A stretch of DNA of 64,000 bases from JABLTI01 sp035528035 (lineage in GTDB: Archaea > Asgardarchaeota > Heimdallarchaeia > JABLTI01): assembly GCA_035528035.1 (NCBI GenBank), contig DATKZI010000058.1, positions 17,749 through 81,748 of the forward strand. Reading direction: 5' to 3'. Numbering within the stretch: position 1 is the stretch's first letter; every line of letters starts with the position of its first letter. Positions 7,951 to 16,842 of this stretch are shown here, one piece after another. The position numbers and the translations under genes were made by a program. The notes below the pieces were generated by a model. The model was not told the origin of the DNA, did no database searches, and saw nothing but the letters and a program-made list of their open reading frames with translations.

Positions 7951-7969
7951 CAAACTGAGGTAGTTGGTA

Positions 7970-8284
7970 ATGCCTGAATACAATATAAAAATCACTGTTG
8001 TGAAAAACTTTAGTCCAGAAGAGGTATTTGGCGAGAAATTCTATCGCCCAAGTGGAAAAGAAATTGTAAAATGCCGTTTCAAAGAGGGTGAGGAATATCT
8101 TGTAACAAATGGTAATATGCCTGAAGGATTTTGTCATCATGCGTGGTTTAACATGTATCCCAAAGTAACCTTTCTAAGATATGGTGGAAGTTTTGACGAC
8201 TGGGCAGGTTTAGGTACAGATTATGTTTGCTGTGCGGATGGTATTCGTCCAGTGGTCTTTAAACTTGAGAGAATTGAAAGATAA
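7970..8284 (+). CDS. TIGR04076-like small protein, copy 2
   Basis: About 104 residues, starting at ATG 7970 with GAGG (7957-7960) upstream; a TTG two codons earlier is less likely. It shares the N-terminal IKITVVK strand, MPEGFCHHAW and CCADGIRPVVFKLERI with copy 1, but the middle has diverged, so the duplication is old or under different selection. The gap to copy 1 is 19 bases, consistent with one transcript. The retained Cys and Trp positions suggest the same fold and ligand. Biochemical role unknown. Confidence 0.75.
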   Translation: MPEYNIKITVVKNFSPEEVFGEKFYRPSGKEIVKCRFKEGEEYLVTNGNMPEGFCHHAWFNMYPKVTFLRYGGSFDDWAGLGTDYVCCADGIRPVVFKLERIER

Positions 8285-8308
8285 CCACACAAATAGAGCT
8301 CAGGAGTT

Positions 8309-8650
8309 ATGAAATTGACTAAAGTAAAAATTACTGTCATGAAATTATTTGGTCCGGAGGATGTCTTCGGATCCAATCATGATATAAGAAACCTTTCTGG
8401 AAAACTTATGACTAAGTGTGATCTCTTTAAGGAAGGAGATGAATTTATTGTAGAGACCGTTATGCAAATGCCTGATGGTTTCTGTGGTTGGGCTTGGAGA
8501 GATATCTATAAAGATCTGTCTGTGCTTTATTTTGATGGTCATTTCCATCGAGTTGAAAAGGATATGGCTTATGTTTCTTGCACTGATGGGAGAAAACCTG
8601 TCGTCTTTAAGCTTGAGCGCATAAAAGAGCAAATGCCTCGAAAAGGTTAG
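8309..8650 (+). CDS. TIGR04076-like small protein, copy 3
   Basis: About 113 residues. It carries VKITVMK near the start, MPDGFCGWAW in the middle and SCTDGRKPVVFKLERI at the end. The first Cys of the CC pair seen in copies 1 and 2 is Ser here, and GIRP has become GRKP, so it is the most divergent copy. The ATG at 8309 is only two bases from AGGAG; a TTG at 8315 has better spacing and would line up with the other copies, so the start is uncertain. It is followed after nine bases by the TatD-like gene. Confidence 0.72.
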   Translation: MKLTKVKITVMKLFGPEDVFGSNHDIRNLSGKLMTKCDLFKEGDEFIVETVMQMPDGFCGWAWRDIYKDLSVLYFDGHFHRVEKDMAYVSCTDGRKPVVFKLERIKEQMPRKG

Positions 8651-8659
8651 GGGAAAGAA

Positions 8660-9484
8660 TTGATTATCGATTCACATTTTCATACTAATGTTTACTACAA
8701 TTACGAAGGTACCTTGGAAAAAGCTTTACAAATAGCTACTGAAAAGAAGATATTACTTTTATCAAATTCAGTTGATTTAGATTCTTATTATCAAACGATA
8801 GACATTACTAAAAAATCCAAATTTATTATTCCTTGTTTTGGCATTCATCCACAAGTAGCTCATGAATATGTAGATCGAATAAATTCCTTAGAGATACTAT
8901 TCAATGAAGCAGTTGCTTTTGGCGAGATTGGATTAGATCATTATTATATAAAAGATGAATCACAATATCCTTCTCAATATACCATTCTTGAGCATTTTTT
9001 CAAAGCTGCTCTTGAATATGAGAAATTGGTTATCCTCCATTTAGATGGTGCGGAAAAACAAGGGATGAAATTAATTAAAAAATACTCATTACCCAAGGTC
9101 ATAATACATGGATTTAAGGGTTCGATTGAAACTCTAAACGATTTATTAGATTTAGGTTGTTATTTTTCAGTGGGAGGAAATATGATCATGGAACAATTCA
9201 AAGATTATATTCCCCCTATAGAATGGACTAGACGTATGAAAACAATTCAAAAAATACCAAAAGAACGATTGTTATTAGAAACAGATGGTCCATGTAGAAT
9301 TGAACCAAATGCAAAAGCAGACACTCCAAGAAGTATGCCTGATTATATTTTCAATATCCTCCAACGTATAGCACAATTAAGAGGCGTTACACAAAAATCG
9401 TTGCAAAAATCTTGTTTAACAAATTTTAAATCAATTATAAAAAAAGATCCTAACTTATTTTCAAATTTCAAATCTCTTTATTAA
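8660..9484 (+). CDS. TatD-family metal-dependent hydrolase
   Basis: About 274 residues with TTG start. TIM-barrel metal-site motifs are in order: DSHFHTN at 4-10, FGIHP near 75, FGEIGLDHY near 97 (the metal-binding Glu), a histidine in VILHLDG near 137, IIHGFKG near 160 and the C-terminal ETDGP near 215. The set matches TatD-like amidohydrolases, some of which are DNases; a small-molecule hydrolase is equally possible. It is the last gene of the ArsR-controlled operon with three TIGR04076-like proteins, suggesting one degradation, detoxification or repair task. Substrate unknown. Confidence 0.82.
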   Translation: MIIDSHFHTNVYYNYEGTLEKALQIATEKKILLLSNSVDLDSYYQTIDITKKSKFIIPCFGIHPQVAHEYVDRINSLEILFNEAVAFGEIGLDHYYIKDESQYPSQYTILEHFFKAALEYEKLVILHLDGAEKQGMKLIKKYSLPKVIIHGFKGSIETLNDLLDLGCYFSVGGNMIMEQFKDYIPPIEWTRRMKTIQKIPKERLLLETDGPCRIEPNAKADTPRSMPDYIFNILQRIAQLRGVTQKSLQKSCLTNFKSIIKKDPNLFSNFKSLY

Positions 9485-9577
9485 ATAATCTTTTATTAGG
9501 ATAGTATTATATTCCTTAAAATCCAAATATTATTAATAACGGGAAAAAAAGAGATCCTATGTGAAGGTTGGGTAGCC

Positions 9578-12388
9578 ATGAGGAAATTAGGCAAATCAAG
9601 CTTTTTTATTAGTTTAACAATATTACTTTTGGTATTAACGACTGTTAATCAAGCACAAAATTCACTTATAACAGCATTTATTTCTGAAAAATCACAAGAA
9701 TCAGCTAAAATTGATTATGATGTTGAAACGCCGATTAATTTTGATATTTATAATGAACAATCATTATCACCTTTAACTCCTAAAAGTACTTCAGGATATA
9801 ATTATAGTCTTATCTCAGAATTTACAAATATACAAATAACTAATATTTATGATCTAGCTATTCAAAATAATCTTTTATTTATTGCTTCTTATACAGGATT
9901 ATTTATCTGTAACTTTACTATTCAGTCAGCTCCTATATTAAACAATCAGCCATATACTAATTATCAAGTTAGGAAAATCTTAATTGAAAATGATTTGCTC
10001 TATTATTTAGATGGGAGTTATAATATAATTACTTTAAATATTAGTAATGTAAACAAACCTATTTTACTTTCACAATTATATATTGGCCAAATAGAAAATT
10101 GGTTAGTTTCCAATTCTATAATAATAGTTACTACAAGTATTTCCCCATACCAAATAAAGATATATGATTATCAAGATCCAGCTAATCCTTGTTTAATTAG
10201 TTCATTAGTTGTATCTTATTCTGTTTATGATTTAGTATTGTGGGGTAGTTACTTAATTTGCTCAACTTATACTACAGATCTATATATTATCGATATCTTA
10301 GATATCAATAATCCCTTTGTTTGTTACACAAAAACTACTAATAGAGCATATTTTAAAATGCAATTAGAAAATAATTTACTTTATTTGTTTGAAACATTTT
10401 ATTTTTCAATTTATTATATCAATTCTTTTAATAATCTTTCATTAATAGATTCAATTAATGTTGGAATTAGCGACTCTTTTTTTGTTGATAATAATCTCGT
10501 ATTCATTACTAATCATGATGATGATAAAAATTCACTTGACATTTATAACATAACAAATCCTTCAAATATTGAATTACTTATAAAATATGATAATATTCTT
10601 CCCCCTACGAATTTTAACGATCCAATGCTTACAAAAGATAATCTATTTGTAATAGGAATAGATAATTTTGGAATATTATTTTATGACTTTACTAACGTTA
10701 CACAAATCGTTAAAGTCAATCATATTTTTACAGGATTAATTACTGGATTGCATTATTTGAATAATTATCTGATTGTAGAGATATCTTCTTTAGGATTCAT
10801 TGTTTTAGATTTGAGTAATTTAACAAGACTAGAAATAGTTTATTATTGTTATATAAACAACATGATTAAACATATGACTTTTTCAAATAATCTTGGTTAT
10901 ATAGCATCATCTAATAATTATGAAATCTTTGTTTTCAATTTTACAATCCCTAGTGAACCAAAATTAGTTGCTAGTTATATTGGTTCTTTATATCCGATCA
11001 AAATACTTGCTAAAGATCAATATTTAATTATACATGATAATTTTGAGATGAATATTATTGATTTTTCCAATATTACTAATCCAATAATTGTAAGTCAATA
11101 TTCTTCACCCCACCAAATTATCGATTTTGTTTTAGGTGAAGATGTCATTTATTTAATCACATATTACAATCAATATGAATTGATTTTCATTAATGTAACA
11201 GATATAATAAATCCAGCAACTTTTAGAGATATAATAATTATAAATAATATTCCAAAAGATATGGAATATAGTAATGGTTCTCTATGTGTACTTTGTGATC
11301 CATATTATTACTCATCCCATTGTATCTATATTTATAATGTAACAGCCATTCTCGAACCGCTTTCAGTTGTAAATAAAATATCTTATTATCATAATCACGC
11401 AATTACCGATTTAGGGATAAAAGACAATTACTTATTTGTTTCTGACGATTATGTAGGTTTAACAGTTTTTTATTTGGATAAGGAAGGGATAATAACAATT
11501 TCTGGAAAACTACTAAATTATGAAAGTGTAGCTTATAGTCAGATACAAAATATCGATTTTATTTATTCATCAAATATAACATTCTTACTGACAGCTAACT
11601 TAATTGTTATTGTAGGTTCAGATAAAGACAATGACTTTTTAGCTGATTATCTTGAAATTAATGTTTATCATACTGATCCAAATTCAGCTGATACTGATAT
11701 GGATTTGATGCTTGATTGGTATGAGATAAAATATAATCTAGATCCATTAAATGCTACTGACGCAATGTTAGATTTAGATTTTGATAATTTACTAAATTAT
11801 GAAGAAGCAGCAATAAATACTAATCCTAATTTAGCTGATACAGATCAAGATAATCTAAGAGACGATTTAGAGATTTATTATGGAACAAATCCTTTAGATG
11901 CAGATACCGATGATGACGGATTATATGATAGTAATGAGCTTTTTACCTATTATACTGACCCTCTAGACTCAGACTCTGACAATGACCTTTTATCGGATGG
12001 TAATGAAGTAAATATTTATCACACTAATCCTTTATCAACAGATACAGATTCTGATTTAATGGATGATCGTTATGAAGTTATCTATGATTTAAATCCTTTA
12101 ATTGATGATCGTTATTTAGATTTAGATGTTGATGGTTTGACAAATTATGAGGAGTACCTCCTTGGAACTGCACCAAATAGAAGTGATACTGATTATGATG
12201 GTTATACTGATTTTGAAGAAATACAAGCGGGAACTGACCCACTCGACAGGACAGACTATCCTGATTCTCCTTTAGTTTTAACTGAATCAGCTTATTTACC
12301 ATTTATTTCAATAGTTGTTGTTGGTTTATTTGCAAGCCTGATTCTTTCTCGTAAACAATTATTAAAATCTTCCAGGAGGTTACGTTAA
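9578..12388 (+). CDS. Large surface protein: LVIVD beta-propeller plus TSP3-type calcium repeats
   Basis: About 936 residues. A signal peptide lies at about 1-27. Residues 60-690 carry repeated units of the form L-F-I/V-I-D-I-x-N-P (LVIVD type), which usually build a beta-propeller. Residues about 690-890 hold some seven or eight Asp-rich repeats such as DTDDDGLYDSNE and DSDNDLLSDGNE, the thrombospondin type 3 calcium-binding pattern. A transmembrane helix follows (about 905-925), then a basic tail (SSRRLR). It should be displayed outside, held by the C-terminal anchor, with a calcium-stiffened stalk. Its stop overlaps the start of the next gene by one base, so the two are cotranslated. A role in adhesion or binding is inferred. 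Confidence 0.8.
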   Translation: MRKLGKSSFFISLTILLLVLTTVNQAQNSLITAFISEKSQESAKIDYDVETPINFDIYNEQSLSPLTPKSTSGYNYSLISEFTNIQITNIYDLAIQNNLLFIASYTGLFICNFTIQSAPILNNQPYTNYQVRKILIENDLLYYLDGSYNIITLNISNVNKPILLSQLYIGQIENWLVSNSIIIVTTSISPYQIKIYDYQDPANPCLISSLVVSYSVYDLVLWGSYLICSTYTTDLYIIDILDINNPFVCYTKTTNRAYFKMQLENNLLYLFETFYFSIYYINSFNNLSLIDSINVGISDSFFVDNNLVFITNHDDDKNSLDIYNITNPSNIELLIKYDNILPPTNFNDPMLTKDNLFVIGIDNFGILFYDFTNVTQIVKVNHIFTGLITGLHYLNNYLIVEISSLGFIVLDLSNLTRLEIVYYCYINNMIKHMTFSNNLGYIASSNNYEIFVFNFTIPSEPKLVASYIGSLYPIKILAKDQYLIIHDNFEMNIIDFSNITNPIIVSQYSSPHQIIDFVLGEDVIYLITYYNQYELIFINVTDIINPATFRDIIIINNIPKDMEYSNGSLCVLCDPYYYSSHCIYIYNVTAILEPLSVVNKISYYHNHAITDLGIKDNYLFVSDDYVGLTVFYLDKEGIITISGKLLNYESVAYSQIQNIDFIYSSNITFLLTANLIVIVGSDKDNDFLADYLEINVYHTDPNSADTDMDLMLDWYEIKYNLDPLNATDAMLDLDFDNLLNYEEAAINTNPNLADTDQDNLRDDLEIYYGTNPLDADTDDDGLYDSNELFTYYTDPLDSDSDNDLLSDGNEVNIYHTNPLSTDTDSDLMDDRYEVIYDLNPLIDDRYLDLDVDGLTNYEEYLLGTAPNRSDTDYDGYTDFEEIQAGTDPLDRTDYPDSPLVLTESAYLPFISIVVVGLFASLILSRKQLLKSSRRLR

Positions 12389-14685
12389 TGGTTCTTCATA
12401 GTTTTAAAAATCGTAAGCTTTCAAAGAATTATTTATATTTCTTCATTCTGATAATTTCTTTGATAAATCAAATACCTATATCCATAAAAGGGGTTTCTGA
12501 GCAAATATTAATACCTGAATCTACAAATTCTGATATTGAATATACTCCTTATATTAGTGAGAATTGTACAAAACTAGGCGAAAGTGCAACAAATTTTGGC
12601 AATCCAATTGATTTTTGCATTGTAGACTATTCGAATATTAAAATAGCTTTCGTTGCTACTAATGGACCATTACTAGCAATAGATATTACAAAATCATCCA
12701 AACCTAAATTGCTTTATCATTTTGATGAGATTTGCGACATTAAATTTATTTGTGAAAATAACTATCTTCTTTTTCTTTCAAATCAAATAAGTCAAAGCTT
12801 GTTTATACTCGATATTTCTAATCCATTGAGCCCAATTATACTCTTTTCAAGCATTTTAACTCCTTTTCCATATAGATTATTCAACATTAATGTAAATAAT
12901 AGTTTGCTTTTTGCTCATGATGATTATCAATTCATGATCTTTGATATTAGCAATCCACAAGAACCTGTATTAGAGACTATTTTTAGTCCTCTTCATAGCA
13001 TCTATGGGTTAAAAATCGAAAATGATTTAGCATATCTATTTGGTATTAATATTATTACTATAATTGACTTTTCTGATATTTCTAATCCTTTTGTAGTTGA
13101 TAGTCGTCAACACAATGGAGTTTTCTTTTTCTATGTGAATTCTTTTATTGTAAATGACTATATCTATATTTCATCGTTTTATAAAATGATGATATTTGAC
13201 ATCTCAAATAAATCATCAATACAACTAATAAATACTCTAACTGATTCATACTGTAATTTTAGGTCGATTGCTATCAAGAATAATAATTGTTATCTTTTAG
13301 ATTATAGCAATGGATTACGTGTAATTGATATAACAAATCCTCATAATCTTACTTACATTTCAAGATTACCAGATACTGGCAGTCATCTCAAATTGCTACA
13401 AAATGATGATTATCTCTATGTTCTTGACAATCTACAAGGATTAGAGATATTTAAACTGGATAAGGAAGGTAAACCAGCTTTTATTGCTAGATTCTTTCTA
13501 GGAGGGAATTCAAATGATGTGAAAATAAAAGGTAACTTTGCCTATGTTAATAATTACCTTAATGGTATAGAGATTTATCGTATGAGGAATTCTCAGACAC
13601 CTATTTTTAAAAATCGTTTTTTAGTAGGCATCCAGTTAATAGAAATACTTATTCAAGGGAATTATCTTTATGCTCTAACCTATAAATCTGAATTATATAT
13701 TTTTGATATTTCCCATGAAATCAATCCTAGACTTATTCATAAACAGTCCATAGCCTATTTTGATGGCACCACAACTTTATCGGTGTATAGTTTTTATGTT
13801 TATAAGACATGTTTATTAGTTAATTTCCGTTATGGTGGCTTTTATAGATTAGGAATATATAATTTTACAAACTTCCAAAATAATATTACTTTTGTTAAAA
13901 TGTTTGATTTTTATTCATTATCGACAGATTTTATTATTTCAAATGATGTATTATATTATGTTGATAGTACAGATATTCAAGTTATAACGTTAACAACATA
14001 TTCTATAGATACGCTGAACTATACACTCTCACTCCTAGGTTCATTAGAAATTTCAGAGAAATGTTATGATCTCTTTCTTTATAATAAGATTATTTTTTAT
14101 GTTGCTTATTATGATATTTTCTTTATCAATGTTGAAGATCCAAATAATCCTTCCCTTTTTAATACCTATAATCTTCATGGAGATTTTGATGATAATTATT
14201 GTTTAAAGAAACTGATTGTTGAATCAGATATAATCTATCTTAATACAGAAATAGGGATCGATGAATATGGATTGTATATGATCAACATAGAAGATCAGAC
14301 TAATCCTTATATTGAAGGTTATTATCTATCTAATGAAACCATTAATGGTGTTACAGTTGAAAATAACATTGTTTACTTAGCGAATGGGTTACTAAATCTA
14401 GTAATTTTAAGGTTAGATCGGTTCTTTATTCCAATGAATTATACTTCCCTTGCTATTGGTTTAGGTTCTGTAGGAATAATCGCTATACCAGTTACAACTC
14501 TTATTCTTATTAATCGTCGTAGAACGAAAAAGAAAGCAATTATTGCAGAAGAAAAAGCTCTTGAACAACCTTTAGTTCATTTAGATCCTGATGAAATAAT
14601 AATTGATGTCAAGAAAGATGAATTCGATTCAAAGGAATTGTTTGAATATGCACAAGAGATTTTCAATGATTACGATGAAGAATAA
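12388..14685 (+). CDS. LVIVD-repeat surface protein with acidic cytoplasmic tail
   Basis: About 765 residues. The N-terminal hydrophobic stretch (about 15-37) is a signal peptide or anchor. The ectodomain (about 60-685) is built of LVIVD-type repeats: LLAIDITKSSKP, LFILDISNPLSP, FMIFDISNPQEP, LRVIDITNPHNL. A beta-propeller is expected. Unlike its upstream neighbour it lacks calcium repeats. A transmembrane helix (about 690-712) is followed by RRRTKKK and an acidic tail of about 45 residues rich in Asp/Glu, large enough to bind cytoplasmic partners. The TAATG overlap with the upstream gene indicates a two-gene operon, so the products may form a surface complex. Confidence 0.78.
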   Translation: MVLHSFKNRKLSKNYLYFFILIISLINQIPISIKGVSEQILIPESTNSDIEYTPYISENCTKLGESATNFGNPIDFCIVDYSNIKIAFVATNGPLLAIDITKSSKPKLLYHFDEICDIKFICENNYLLFLSNQISQSLFILDISNPLSPIILFSSILTPFPYRLFNINVNNSLLFAHDDYQFMIFDISNPQEPVLETIFSPLHSIYGLKIENDLAYLFGINIITIIDFSDISNPFVVDSRQHNGVFFFYVNSFIVNDYIYISSFYKMMIFDISNKSSIQLINTLTDSYCNFRSIAIKNNNCYLLDYSNGLRVIDITNPHNLTYISRLPDTGSHLKLLQNDDYLYVLDNLQGLEIFKLDKEGKPAFIARFFLGGNSNDVKIKGNFAYVNNYLNGIEIYRMRNSQTPIFKNRFLVGIQLIEILIQGNYLYALTYKSELYIFDISHEINPRLIHKQSIAYFDGTTTLSVYSFYVYKTCLLVNFRYGGFYRLGIYNFTNFQNNITFVKMFDFYSLSTDFIISNDVLYYVDSTDIQVITLTTYSIDTLNYTLSLLGSLEISEKCYDLFLYNKIIFYVAYYDIFFINVEDPNNPSLFNTYNLHGDFDDNYCLKKLIVESDIIYLNTEIGIDEYGLYMINIEDQTNPYIEGYYLSNETINGVTVENNIVYLANGLLNLVILRLDRFFIPMNYTSLAIGLGSVGIIAIPVTTLILINRRRTKKKAIIAEEKALEQPLVHLDPDEIIIDVKKDEFDSKELFEYAQEIFNDYDEE

Positions 14686-14747
14686 ATAGTATTATATTTA
14701 ATCCTATTATCAATGTATTTTAATAAAACTCTTGGTGCGATACTAAT

Positions 14748-15791
14748 TTGAAAAATCAAAGAACCTTAAGGATTGAATGGCTTGCTCTCCTTACTGCTCT
14801 TTGTTGGGGCTCAGGGTCTTTTTTTGGGAAAAGAGCTATGAAAATTGGCTACCTTTCTCCTTTGGTTGGCATACTTTTACGGACCACTTTATCACTTATT
14901 CTATTTCTTTTTCTTCTCCTTATTTTCGGTAAAAAATTAGGTGCAAACTTACGAAAAGAAGTTTCAAATGCTTGGAGAACATCTAAATGGGGATTATTCC
15001 AAATAATTATTTTTGAAGGTATTCTAGCTGGGGGGATTGGTATGTTCCTTTACTATCTAGCAATTTCCGGAGGAGAACTTTCTCTTGTGATGCCTCTTGC
15101 GTTTCTTTCACCTTTTTGGGGTACTCTACTTGCTTTACTTTTCAAAGATGAACGTCCAACCTATCAAAGAATTTCAGGACTTCTACTAACATTCATTGGT
15201 ATTTTAATTATCTCGAGTAGAGTTCTCTCTTTCCAAGAAATTTTCACTTGGCGTATTGAATATGTTGCCCTTTTAACAGGCATTTGTTGGGGGATAGGGT
15301 CATTTTTTGGCAAACGAGGGATGAAAAAGGCATCTATTACTCCCTTTGTCGGAATAACGTTGCGAACAGCAACATCATCAATCATTTTACTTGTAACAAT
15401 ATTTTCATTTGGACCAAGTCTTTTGGATTCTCATCTATTAACCGAATTACATTGGATTCTTACAAATAAATTAGAGCAATTCTTTCTCATTTTATTATTT
15501 GAGGGTATTCTTGCGGGTTTTCTTGGCATGCTCCTTTATTATATTGCTATTAAAAAAGGTGAGCTTTCTCTTGTTATGCCTTTGGCTTTCACATCACCTT
15601 TTTGGGGGACTTTCCTTTCACTTGTTTGGGGAATTGAAATCTTTACCATACAACGATTAGTTGGAATGTTCTTCATTCTTACAGGTATAATTTTTACTAC
15701 TGCACCTGCACTAACACAATTGGTAAGAATGGAAAATTCATTCAAACTTGTAACTCCAATTCTGCGAAAAAACAGCACCAAAAAAGAATAA
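14748..15791 (+). CDS. DMT-superfamily (EamA) transporter
   Basis: About 347 residues and ten predicted helices, built as two homologous EamA halves. Each half opens with nearly the same segment (ALLTALCWGSGSFFGKRAMK and ALLTGICWGIGSFFGKRGMK) and each contains GELSLVMPLAF followed by SPFWGT, so the internal duplication is unusually well preserved. Such proteins export or exchange metabolites, for example amino acids or nucleotide sugars. TTG start with GGTGCGAT upstream. The C-terminal tail is short and basic. It stands alone; substrate unknown. Confidence 0.85.
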   Translation: MKNQRTLRIEWLALLTALCWGSGSFFGKRAMKIGYLSPLVGILLRTTLSLILFLFLLLIFGKKLGANLRKEVSNAWRTSKWGLFQIIIFEGILAGGIGMFLYYLAISGGELSLVMPLAFLSPFWGTLLALLFKDERPTYQRISGLLLTFIGILIISSRVLSFQEIFTWRIEYVALLTGICWGIGSFFGKRGMKKASITPFVGITLRTATSSIILLVTIFSFGPSLLDSHLLTELHWILTNKLEQFFLILLFEGILAGFLGMLLYYIAIKKGELSLVMPLAFTSPFWGTFLSLVWGIEIFTIQRLVGMFFILTGIIFTTAPALTQLVRMENSFKLVTPILRKNSTKKE

Positions 15792-15862
15792 TTTATTTTA
15801 AGGATTTTCTTAGGGATTTTATCAATCACCCAGAAATCATCAAGTTTTAACTAAGCTTCATC

Positions 15863-16387
15863 TTATAAATGACGAATGAAATTAGTGAATGCTTCAAACA
15901 ATCCTTGATCTGTTTTTGCTGATGTTTCATAACAAGACCAGAGTATTTTTGCCTGAATATCCAAGAGACCAAATCGGTAGACAAATTCCGCTCGAGTCAT
16001 TCTTCTTGAAATATCAACTTTATTCAGAAGAACTAAAACAGGAATATTATCATCAATTTACGTATTAATTATTTCGCGATAGATATTCTTAGTTTTTTCA
16101 AAACGTTCGTAATCTGTATTATCAATAATATAGACTAAAGCATTCGATCTCTCATTGATATATGACCAAAGCAGCTGGAAGCTATCTTAACCACCAAGGT
16201 CATGTATCACTAAATCGAGTTTTGGTAAATTGTTCGTATCAAGATTTATTCCTATAGTTGGGATTGTTGTTTTAGATTCTCCGTAAATCAGATAATTAAG
16301 AACTGAGTTTTTTCCAGCTTTTTCCAACCCACAAATAGTAATATTTGCTTGTTTCTTCTTTTTGAATAATCTTTGTAGTAATGACAT
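15863..16387 (-). pseudogene. Arf-like small GTPase gene with two in-frame TAA codons
   Basis: Reading down from ATG 16387 gives a full-length Arf/Arl-like GTPase of about 174 codons in one frame, broken only by TAA at 16187-16189 and at 16058-16060. All G motifs can be read: P-loop GLEKAGKNS, switch I PTIGINLDT, switch II DLGG then TAA, NKVD and TSAKT, ending at a normal TAA (15863-15865). The first stop stands exactly where the family has the catalytic Gln, so CAA to TAA is the simplest origin; the second could also come from CAA. The residue after the P-loop Lys is Asn instead of Ser/Thr, as in inactive Ras/Arf mutants. A GTG at 16396 is an alternative start. Probably a young pseudogene; readthrough cannot be excluded. 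Confidence 0.8.
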
Positions 16388-16396
16388 CGTTTTCAC

Positions 16397-16842
16397 CTTT
16401 ACATTGAATCTTCTAATTGCATATGTTCAGCTGTTTAATCAAACTCAAATAGTCTATTAATAGTCAGCTATCTCATTTTACCTTTAGATCATCTTTATGG
16501 TTAGCTATTAATGCTCTCCTACTAAGAATAAGACCTAGAATATTTTTAATCATTCATAAATAAAAGCTTTCTAGAAGTTCTCTCAGTATAAATAGTAAAA
16601 ACATCAAGTAATTGATATATGATTTAAATAAAATTCAAGGAATTATTATTAACAATTTTTTTGTTTAAATAATCAATTTACGATTAATTTAGTTCTTTTT
16701 TTTTAGAATATCATATCACATAGATTAGAGAAAATATAATATACTCATTAAATTAAATAATCATTCCATCCTCAAGAAGGAATGATTTATCTCTCAGCTC
16801 TAGGGATAAATTTTCGGAGTTATTTACAAAGGAAGTCATAAA
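16397..16842 (+). promoter_or_regulatory. Intergenic region with promoter and leader hairpin of the TSUP gene
   Basis: About 445 bases with no credible reading frame. The first 280 bases are AT-rich with nothing recognisable. A TATA-like AATATAATA lies near 16733-16741. A hairpin pairs AATCATTCC (16759-16767) with GGAATGATT (16779-16787), with an 11-base loop, inside the likely leader. AAGGAAG precedes the ATG at 16843. The hairpin could regulate the transporter or simply stabilise the message. Confidence 0.35.

Noticed and set aside
12078..12302. Asn/His/Gln-rich minus-strand frame opposite the calcium repeats
   Set aside because: Complement of Asp-rich repeats GAT/GAC; a typical artefact.
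15863..16396. Reassignment of TAA to Gln as explanation for the Arf-like gene
   Set aside because: Many intact genes in this window end at TAA with no continued reading (for example the genes ending at 1890, 14685, 21142 and 27620), so TAA is a normal stop here.
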